This document shows, in pieces, positions 59,023 to 64,000 of a stretch of 64,000 nt of DNA. The notes under the pieces are model-generated. The model was not told where the DNA came from and made no database searches. It saw nothing but the letters and a program-made list of their open reading frames with translations. How positions within the stretch are numbered: the first letter of the stretch is position 1; each line of letters starts with the position of its first letter. The DNA comes from an uncultured Dysosmobacter sp. (GTDB taxonomy: Bacteria > Bacillota > Clostridia > Oscillospirales > Oscillospiraceae): assembly GCA_934590165.1 (NCBI GenBank), contig CAKTOO010000003.1, positions 62,001-126,000 of the forward strand. The letters run 5' to 3'. The translations under genes and the position numbers were made by a program.

Positions 59023-59632
59023 GCGGGTCGAGGCCTCCAAGCATAAGAGGGGCCGGGTTCTGGTCTTTCTGGAGGACGGCGCCTGCCTGAAGATCACGGA
59101 GCAGGAGCTGCTGGACTTTGGCCTCCGGGCCGGGGACCAGCTGGACGAGGCGGCCCTCTCCCGATTAAAGGAGGCCGCCGGTGTCTCCAATGTGAAGGCC
59201 GCGGCGGCGGACCTCATCGGCAAGCGGGCCATGAGCCGTTCCGCCCTGGAAAAAAAGCTGAAAGAAAAGGGTGCCAGCGAGGTGGAGGCCCGCTACGCCG
59301 CCGAATGGCTGGAAGCCATCGGCGCCATCAATGACGCTGAGTACGCCGCCCTGTTGGCCCAGCACTGTGCCCGCCAGGGCTATGGCCCCGCCCGCATCCG
59401 GGAAAAGCTCTATGAAAAGGGCATTCCCCGGGAGCTGTGGGACGACGCCCTGGACACCCTGCCAGACAGCGCTGAGGCGGTAGACCGCTTTTTGGAGAGC
59501 AAGCTCCGTGGCCGCTTGCCGGAGGACAAGGAGAAAAAGCGCCTGACGGACGCCCTTTTGCGCCGGGGCTTTTCCTGGGGAGACGTGAAGTCCGCCTGGA
59601 GCCGGCTTGGAGAAGCGACCTGGGAGGATTGA
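59012..59632 (+). CDS. recX: Regulatory protein RecX
   Basis: 206 residues; overlaps recA by 11 bases, the usual arrangement. Three-helix repeats: KRAMSRSALEKKLKEKGASEVEARYAAEWLEAIGAINDAEYA, YGPARIREKLYEKGIPRELWDDAL, and LRRGFSWGDVKSAWSRL. Modulates RecA filaments. Its last 220 bases are overlapped on the other strand by an unusual extended frame. Confidence 0.95.
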   Translation: MRIERVEASKHKRGRVLVFLEDGACLKITEQELLDFGLRAGDQLDEAALSRLKEAAGVSNVKAAAADLIGKRAMSRSALEKKLKEKGASEVEARYAAEWLEAIGAINDAEYAALLAQHCARQGYGPARIREKLYEKGIPRELWDDALDTLPDSAEAVDRFLESKLRGRLPEDKEKKRLTDALLRRGFSWGDVKSAWSRLGEATWED

Positions 59633-59877
59633 CCCCAGACCTCCGCGGTAAAGTCTGCGCCGAAGCGCAGACCGGCCCGGAAGGATTCCAGAACTTCCCA
59701 CTGCCGCATCTGATAACTGAGCTCGTCATACCGGCGGAAAAAGTCCTTGCCCAAAGCGTGTTCAATTTGTGCTTCCATCCCGCAGAGGGCTTCCATGCCG
59801 GTCCGGCATTCCGCGTCTTTTGGCGGAGCTAGATGCTCGGTGCAGAAAAAGTGCAGGTCATCGAGAAATTGGTTCAT
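59410..59877 (-). CDS. Small unrecognised protein running antisense into recX
   Basis: 155 residues from ATG complement 59875-59877 behind AGGAGC. The first 81 codons lie outside recX and look like a natural helical acidic protein (MNQFLDDLHFFCTEHL ... FFRRYDELSYQMRQWEVLESFRAGLRFGADFT), similar in feel to small clostridial proteins encoded beside XRE genes. The remaining 74 codons are antisense to recX, basic and low-complexity. Probably the original stop has been lost. Function unknown. Confidence 0.5.
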   Translation of the reverse strand: MNQFLDDLHFFCTEHLAPPKDAECRTGMEALCGMEAQIEHALGKDFFRRYDELSYQMRQWEVLESFRAGLRFGADFTAEVWGQSSQVASPSRLQADFTSPQEKPRRKRASVRRFFSLSSGKRPRSLLSKKRSTASALSGRVSRASSHSSRGMPFS

Positions 59878-59899
59878 TGAAAATGCTCCTGTCATAAAG

Positions 59900-59940
59900 T
59901 TTACTTTTTGTAGATTTTATGATAGTCTACAAAAAGTAAA
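59900..59940. promoter_or_regulatory. Perfect 15-bp inverted repeat operator
   Basis: TTTACTTTTTGTAGA (59900-59914) and its exact complement (59926-59940) separated by 11 bases, in the divergent region between the small gene and the XRE gene. Probable XRE binding site. Confidence 0.75.
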
Positions 59941-59955
59941 TTGTCAAGAGGCTTT

Positions 59956-60198
59956 ATGGATAAAGAAAACATTTTTGGGGAAAGAGTTTATTTTTTGCGA
60001 AAACAAGCAGGATTGAGCCAGAAGCAGTTGGGTGTTGTTCTGGGCCTTTCTAATAAAGCAATTTGCACCATGGAAGGTGGATCCCGCGGAACGACCATAG
60101 AAAAATTGGTTATGCTGGCTGAATACTTCCATGTCTCCACGGACTACCTGCTGGGCATCACCGATGACCCCACCTGGCGGGGCGGACCACTTGAATAA
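59956..60198 (+). CDS. XRE-family regulator
   Basis: 80 residues; ATG 59956 with a weak AAGAGG site. HTH_3 domain about 8-68: RVYFLRKQAGLSQKQLGVVLGLSNKAICTMEGGSRGTTIEKLVMLAEYFHVSTDYLLG. Divergent small gene plus palindrome mirrors the locus at 3 kb. The gene is AT-rich at its start compared with neighbours, suggesting acquisition. Confidence 0.88.
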   Translation: MDKENIFGERVYFLRKQAGLSQKQLGVVLGLSNKAICTMEGGSRGTTIEKLVMLAEYFHVSTDYLLGITDDPTWRGGPLE

Positions 60199-60213
60199 AC
60201 GGAGGAAACCATT

Positions 60214-61536
60214 TTGAGCTATAACGTATCATTCATTTCCCTGGGCTGTGCCAAAAACCAGGTGAACTGCGAGCAGATGATGGCCGCTGTTCAAGAGGCG
60301 GGCCACAGCATCCAGGTGGACCCGGAGGGGGCCGACGTGGTGGTGGTGAACACCTGCGGCTTCCTGGCCTCCGCCTGTGAGGAGGCCATCGACAACATTC
60401 TGGAGATGGCGCAGCTGAAAAAGGACGGCAAGGTGAAAAAGATTCTGGTCACCGGCTGCATGGCCCAGCGGTACAAGGAGGATGTGCTCAAGGAGCTGCC
60501 GGAGGTGGACGGCGTCTTGGGCACCGGCAGCTACGGCGACATTGCCCAGGCCATCGACGAGGTGATGGCCAAGGGCCTGCGGCCCTGCCACATCGGCAAC
60601 ATCCACACCGCCAACCAAAGCGGTGAGCGCATCTTGTCCACGCCCCCCTGGTATGCTTACCTGCGCATTGCCGAGGGCTGCGACAACCACTGCGCCTACT
60701 GCATTATCCCCTCCCTCCGGGGCAAATTCCGCAGCCGTCCCATGAACGAGCTGCTGGACGAGGCGGCGGAACTGGCCTCCGCCGGGGTGAAGGAGCTGCT
60801 GGTCATTGCCCAGGATATCACCCGTTACGGTACGGACCTCAACGGCGAGCACCAGCTGGCAAAGCTGCTGCGGGAGCTGTGCAAGCTGGATTTCCACTGG
60901 ATCCGCCTCCACTACCTCTATCCCGACGAGATCACCGAGGAGCTCATCGACACCATCGCGGCGGCGCCCAAGATCCTGCCCTATCTGGATATCCCCATCC
61001 AGCACTGCAACGATACCATCCTGAAAGCCATGAACCGCCGGGACACCAAGGCCGGCCTCACGGCCATGCTGGCAAAGCTCCGGGCGCGCATTCCCGGCCT
61101 GGTGCTGCGGACCAGCATCATCTCCGGCCTGCCCTATGAGGATGAGGCCGCCTTTGAGGAGCTGTGCCAGTTCCTGCGGGAGATGAAGATCGAGCGGGCC
61201 GGTGTCTTTCCCTTCTCCCCAGAGGAGGGTACCCGCGCCGCCCAGATGGACCACGTGGACACGGAGGAGGCCCAGCGCCGGGCGGAGCTGCTGGTGGATG
61301 TCCAGTCCGACATTATCGACGCATACAACGAGTCCCTCCTGGGCGAGACCCGGGAGGTCCTGTGCGAGGGCTTCGACGGTCAGGCTCAGATGTTCTTCGG
61401 CCGCAGCTACGCCGAATCCCCGGACATCGACGGCCGCATTTACTTCACCGCCGATGGGGAAGTGGCCCCCGGCACATTCGTGGAGGTCCGCCTCACCGGC
61501 ACCATGGACGGCGAGCTGACCGGTGAGATGGTTTGA
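60214..61536 (+). CDS. rimO: Ribosomal protein S12 methylthiotransferase RimO
   Basis: 440 residues, TTG start behind GGAGGAAA. UPF0004 domain with Cys12 (LGCAKNQVN), the NTCGF Cys and VTGCMAQR Cys binding one cluster; radical-SAM Cys156, Cys160, Cys163 in CDNHCAYC; C-terminal TRAM domain. Sequence fits RimO rather than MiaB. Adds a methylthio group to an Asp of S12. Operon with pgsA, which begins 28 bases after its stop. Confidence 0.95.
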   Translation: MSYNVSFISLGCAKNQVNCEQMMAAVQEAGHSIQVDPEGADVVVVNTCGFLASACEEAIDNILEMAQLKKDGKVKKILVTGCMAQRYKEDVLKELPEVDGVLGTGSYGDIAQAIDEVMAKGLRPCHIGNIHTANQSGERILSTPPWYAYLRIAEGCDNHCAYCIIPSLRGKFRSRPMNELLDEAAELASAGVKELLVIAQDITRYGTDLNGEHQLAKLLRELCKLDFHWIRLHYLYPDEITEELIDTIAAAPKILPYLDIPIQHCNDTILKAMNRRDTKAGLTAMLAKLRARIPGLVLRTSIISGLPYEDEAAFEELCQFLREMKIERAGVFPFSPEEGTRAAQMDHVDTEEAQRRAELLVDVQSDIIDAYNESLLGETREVLCEGFDGQAQMFFGRSYAESPDIDGRIYFTADGEVAPGTFVEVRLTGTMDGELTGEMV

Positions 61537-61564
61537 GAAGCGCGTCGAAGAAAGGAAGAAACAC

Positions 61565-62086
61565 ATGAATTTGCCCAATAAATTAACTCTATTGCGCATT
61601 ATATTGATTCCTGTATTCATGATGGTGCTGTATTGGGGCTTCCCCGGCGCCTCTTGGGTGGCGCTTGCCATCTTCATCATCGCCAGCCTGACGGACCTGC
61701 TGGATGGCAAGATTGCCCGGAAGTACAACTTGGTGACGGATTTCGGCAAGTTTGCCGACCCCTTGGCGGACAAGATGCTGGTGACGGCCGCCATGCTGTG
61801 GTTCGTGGAGATTGGGCAGATGCCCGCCTGGGCCCTGCTCATCGTCATCTGCCGGGAATTCGCCGTCAGCGGCCTGCGGATGATCGCCGCCGACAAGGGC
61901 CGGGTCATCGCCGCCGGATGGTCCGGCAAGGTGAAGACCGCTGCCACCATGGTGTGCGTGGTGCTGATGTTCCTGCCCATCCCCGCCGTGGTGAACACCC
62001 TTTGCGTCTGGGTCATCACCCTGACCACCCTGTACTCCGGCGTGGAGTATTTCATGAAAAACAAGGACGTTATTCAATCCGCGTGA
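61565..62086 (+). CDS. pgsA: CDP-diacylglycerol-glycerol-3-phosphate 3-phosphatidyltransferase
   Basis: 173 residues, ATG behind AAGGAAG. CDP-alcohol phosphotransferase motif DLLDGKIARKYNLVTDFGKFADPLADK gives the D-x2-DG-x2-AR-x8-G-x3-D-x3-D signature. Four membrane segments. Makes phosphatidylglycerophosphate. Commonly linked to rimO in Firmicutes. Confidence 0.95.
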   Translation: MNLPNKLTLLRIILIPVFMMVLYWGFPGASWVALAIFIIASLTDLLDGKIARKYNLVTDFGKFADPLADKMLVTAAMLWFVEIGQMPAWALLIVICREFAVSGLRMIAADKGRVIAAGWSGKVKTAATMVCVVLMFLPIPAVVNTLCVWVITLTTLYSGVEYFMKNKDVIQSA

Positions 62087-62113
62087 GCAAACAACGAAAA
62101 GGAGTGCTGACTG

Positions 62114-62598
62114 ATGTTTCGTGAAATGCGCAGAAGCAAGCAGGCACTGACCGCTGAGGAGGTCGCGGAGATCCTAAAGCGCAACACCTCCGGCGTGTTG
62201 GCGGTTAGCGGTGACGGGGGATATCCCTATGCGGTGCCGCTGAGCTATGTATATCTGGATTCCAAGCTCTATTTTCACTGTGCCGGGACAGGCCACAAGC
62301 TGGACAGTATTTTGAAAGATGACAAAGTCTCTTTCTGCGTCATTGATCAGGACCAGGTCGTGGGCGAGGAGTATACCACGTATTTCAGAAGCGTGGTGGT
62401 CTTTGGCCGGGCCAGAGTTCTGGGGGGGCGGAGAAACTGCGGCCCCTGGTGGAGCTGTGCGAGAAATACTATCCCGGTCATCTGGAGCAGACCCGTCAAA
62501 AGGCCGAGGATGCGCTGAAAAATGTCTGCATCGTGGAAGTTGTCATTGAGCATATGACCGGCAAGACTGCCATGGAACTGGTGAAGAAACCAAAGTAA
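62114..62598 (+). pseudogene. Pyridoxamine 5'-phosphate oxidase-like flavoprotein, frameshifted in a G7 run
   Basis: Frame 1 from 62114 gives a PNPOx-like start (GVLAVSGDGGYPYAVPLSYVYLDSKLYFHCAGTGHKLD ... VCFVID-type strand). At the run of seven G (62422-62428) it shifts; the natural continuation EKLRPLVELCEKYYPGHLEQ ... IEHMTGKTAMELVKKPK lies in another frame and stops at 62598. One added base restores 161 residues. Homologues bind FMN and are often annotated as nitroimidazole-resistance or flavin proteins. Could be a true mutation, phase variation or a sequencing error. Confidence 0.8.
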
Positions 62599-62608
62599 CG
62601 GCAAAAAC

Positions 62609-62632
62609 AGCCGCCGGGAAAACCCGGCGGCT
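62609..62632. terminator. Bidirectional hairpin
   Basis: AGCCGCCGGG / CCCGGCGGCT with AAAA loop, between convergent genes. Confidence 0.7.
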
Positions 62633-63494
62633 ATTCGTCTGCCCAGTGGCCGGAAAAGAGGGCGGGGTCCATACCCCGGACCTGCACCACCTCCAGCAGG
62701 GGACTGGCCGCCAGGTCAGCCACCGTCACCAGCCGTCCGCCGTCACTGTCCAGGTCAAAGCCCTGGCGGACCCAGGCGTACCAGGGCAGGTACGCGCATT
62801 GGACGGAGAAAAGGGGCGGCTCCGGCGATTTTTCGCCCCAAAGTCCGCTGGAAAACCCATAGGGCACCTCCTGAAGTTCCTGAAGCGCGGCGGCCGCCGC
62901 CGCCTCCCGCTGCGCCGGGGTGGCGTCCCGGACCCGCAGTACCAGCAGGGTGGGATAGGTGCGCCAGCTGTCCAAGGGGGCCGTGCCGCTGGCGGTACCG
63001 GGCATGGCGGCCTCCAGAACAGTCCCGCTGTCAGTGACCAGGGCGGCGTGGCCGTGGCGCCATCCCAGGGTGTGGGTGGAGAAGGTGATGAGCAGGTCTC
63101 CGGGCTCCAACGGCGCCAGCATGACGGGGGAATCGGCTCGATCCTCACAGGTGACGCCCAGGGGCAGCAGAGCCCGGCACTCTGCTTCTGGCGCGGTGTG
63201 GAGCGCCGCCTGGCAGGCAAGAATGTCCGATGTCCGCCCCTCCGCCAGCAACTGCCGGGCAGCCAGCGGGGAAAGCCCGGTCTCCGTCGTGGCGATATTT
63301 TCCGCCGCGCCGGTCAATTCACCGCCATCCAACATTGCCGCCAGGTCAGCCGGCGGCTCCGGGCAGACGTAAAGGGGCCGCCGGTGGGCCCATACGGTCT
63401 GAAGCAGCCAGAGCAGCAGAAGCAAAACACAGGAAAAGCACGCAAAACGCCGCAGCCGTGCCAGAAAGATCCACTCCCTTCCAAAAAGATACAA
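62631..63494 (-). CDS. Membrane-anchored permuted NlpC/P60-like (YiiX-type) protein
   Basis: Up to 287 residues; the start is uncertain (TTG at complement 63492-63494 lacks a good ribosome site). N-terminal membrane segment about 18-36. The domain order PGDLLITFS ... HGHAALVTDSGTVLEAA with His first and SVQCAYLPWYAWVRQGFDLDSDGG with Cys later is that of circularly permuted papain-like YiiX/LRAT proteins, which cut amide or ester bonds in wall or lipid substrates. Function is an inference from fold. Confidence 0.7.
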   Translation of the reverse strand: MYLFGREWIFLARLRRFACFSCVLLLLLWLLQTVWAHRRPLYVCPEPPADLAAMLDGGELTGAAENIATTETGLSPLAARQLLAEGRTSDILACQAALHTAPEAECRALLPLGVTCEDRADSPVMLAPLEPGDLLITFSTHTLGWRHGHAALVTDSGTVLEAAMPGTASGTAPLDSWRTYPTLLVLRVRDATPAQREAAAAAALQELQEVPYGFSSGLWGEKSPEPPLFSVQCAYLPWYAWVRQGFDLDSDGGRLVTVADLAASPLLEVVQVRGMDPALFSGHWADE

Positions 63495-63525
63495 ATAGTG
63501 TATCCGTCAAGGAGAGAGTTCAGTC

Positions 63526-63554
63526 TTGACACGGTGGACGATTCCTGGTAATAT
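63526..63554 (+). promoter_or_regulatory. Promoter of the T-box leader
   Basis: TTGACA (63526-63531), 17-base spacer, TAATAT (63549-63554). Confidence 0.75.
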
Positions 63555-63560
63555 ACTGTG

Positions 63561-63814
63561 GTAATCCAAAGTGCGTGAGGAACGGAAAGAGTAACAGCTC
63601 ATCCAAAGGGCAGAGAGGGCGCGCCACCGGCTGCAAGCGTGCCCACGGCGGAAGCTGCGAAGTGCATCCGGGAGCGCGGGGCGTAATGGCCCCCGGTGAG
63701 GCCGCCGTTATCGGGCTGTCCGGCTGTTGGGCCGGCATGAGCGAATGCAAGAGTGGAACCGCGTGACTGTACGCCTCTTGTGCCCTGATGGGCGCAGGAG
63801 GCGTTTTTGTTTTG
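63561..63814 (+). promoter_or_regulatory. T-box riboswitch (tRNA-sensing leader), specifier probably UGC (Cys)
   Basis: Ordered T-box landmarks: GGAAAGAGTAA (AGTA box), CAGAGAGGG (K-turn), GGCTGCAAGC (AG bulge), GAAG-TGC-ATCCGGGAG specifier region (TGC at 63663-63665), the T-box AGAGTGGAACCGCG at 63750-63763, and a terminator ACGCCTCTTGTGCCC / GGGCGCAGGAGGCGT (63771-63804) with T run. Uncharged tRNA pairing would favour the antiterminator and downstream expression. The Cys specifier is inferred by alignment to the usual GAA-codon-A pattern; GTG (Val) is the alternative. Confidence 0.88.
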
Positions 63815-63832
63815 CCAATGGAGGACCTTGTT

Positions 63833-63883
63833 ATGAAGACCCATATGACGCTTTTTTCTGACCCTTGCCGATGTCGCCTGTGA
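63833..63883 (+). CDS. Possible 16-residue Cys-containing leader peptide
   Basis: ATG with a well spaced GGAGGA site 8 bases upstream, reading MKTHMTLFSDPCRCRL and ending TGA. It lies between the T-box terminator and the next gene, with a GC-rich stretch after it. The Cys-Arg-Cys end resembles attenuator peptides of sulfur genes in other phyla. Translation is unproven and the frame is very short. Confidence 0.4.
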   Translation: MKTHMTLFSDPCRCRL

Positions 63884-63942
63884 CGGGCGGCCGTCCCGCT
63901 CCGGCAAAATTCTGATTTTGTAATAAAAGGAGCAAACACGAT

Positions 63943-64000
63943 ATGACAAAGCGCATCACCCGACTGGGCGGCCTGCTGGCCGCGTACCAGCGCCGCGACC
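63943..64000 (+). CDS. Start of an unidentified gene controlled by the T-box (cut by window end)
   Basis: ATG 63943 behind AAAAGGAG; 19 residues visible (MTKRITRLGGLLAAYQRRD), helical and basic, insufficient to name. Being downstream of a T-box, it should be an aminoacyl-tRNA synthetase, amino-acid biosynthesis or transport gene; if the specifier is Cys, a cysteine/sulfur function is expected. Confidence 0.7.
   Translation, partial: MTKRITRLGGLLAAYQRRD

Noticed and set aside
1..64000. CRISPR arrays, rRNA genes, intact transposons, replication origin
   Set aside because: No regularly spaced direct repeats, no rRNA sequence, no intact transposase and no DnaA-box cluster were noticed on reading the window.

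Overview
This 64 kb window is GC-rich, gene-dense and chromosomal. It looks like a spore-forming gut Firmicute of the class Clostridia, most likely Oscillospiraceae (Flavonifractor/Lawsonibacter/Oscillibacter-like). Supporting signs are AGGAGG-type ribosome sites, a small SRP RNA directly upstream of dnaX, a T-box leader, a LexA box of the Gram-positive type, a YaaH-like LysM/GH18 protein, a SpoVK-like AAA ATPase and SLH-domain proteins. The genus is inferred, not shown. Many genes end at strong shared hairpins that separate convergent units.

Layout. 1-12.3 kb holds a partial HtrA protease, an SLH polysaccharide deacetylase, a small-ORF/XRE divergent pair, ychF, a frameshifted small gene, a nitrilase, an ECF sigma factor paired with an anchored M23 peptidase, a DUF2089-like regulator with a perfect palindromic operator, and a BlaI/M56 pair whose sensor is very large. 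12.3-15.6 kb is an alpha/beta-hydrolase plus SLC13-type permease, divergent from an XRE-cupin regulator. 15.7-20.1 kb holds tRNA-Ala, SRP RNA, dnaX, ybaB and a DUF4127 lipoprotein. 20.1-32.7 kb holds an ApbE/NusG-II/Gx-transporter redox module, an AAA ATPase, a 2-hydroxyacid dehydrogenase, an FNT channel, the YaaH-like protein, a LysR regulator, and CstA downstream of a KdpDE-like two-component system.

32.9-47.0 kb is a 14.0 kb, 23-gene, one-strand PBSX-like particle cluster: terminase, portal, protease, capsid, connectors, sheath, tube, baseplate, holin, endolysin. It has no integrase, repressor, replication gene, recognisable tape measure or tail fibre, which resembles a domesticated prophage or gene-transfer-agent-like element. 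47.0-51.5 kb holds a LysM-CAP protein, cysK, an enolase-superfamily enzyme, an Rrf2 regulator, an IS remnant and tRNA-Leu. Promoters of cysK, the enolase-superfamily gene and rrf2 share one operator, ATTAACC-N13-GGT.

51.6-64 kb holds a four-gene unit (FG-GAP lipoprotein, response regulator, EcsC, histidine kinase), then yqhQ-prmC-recA-recX behind a LexA box, a second XRE divergent cassette, rimO, pgsA, a frameshifted flavin/PNPOx-like gene, a permuted NlpC/P60-like protein, and a T-box leader (probable Cys specifier) followed by a tiny Cys-containing ORF and the start of an unidentified gene cut by the window end.

Functional themes are envelope sensing, cysteine/sulfur control at two places (Rrf2 regulon and T-box), SOS control of recA within a translation-termination operon, and a streamlined DNA-packaging particle.
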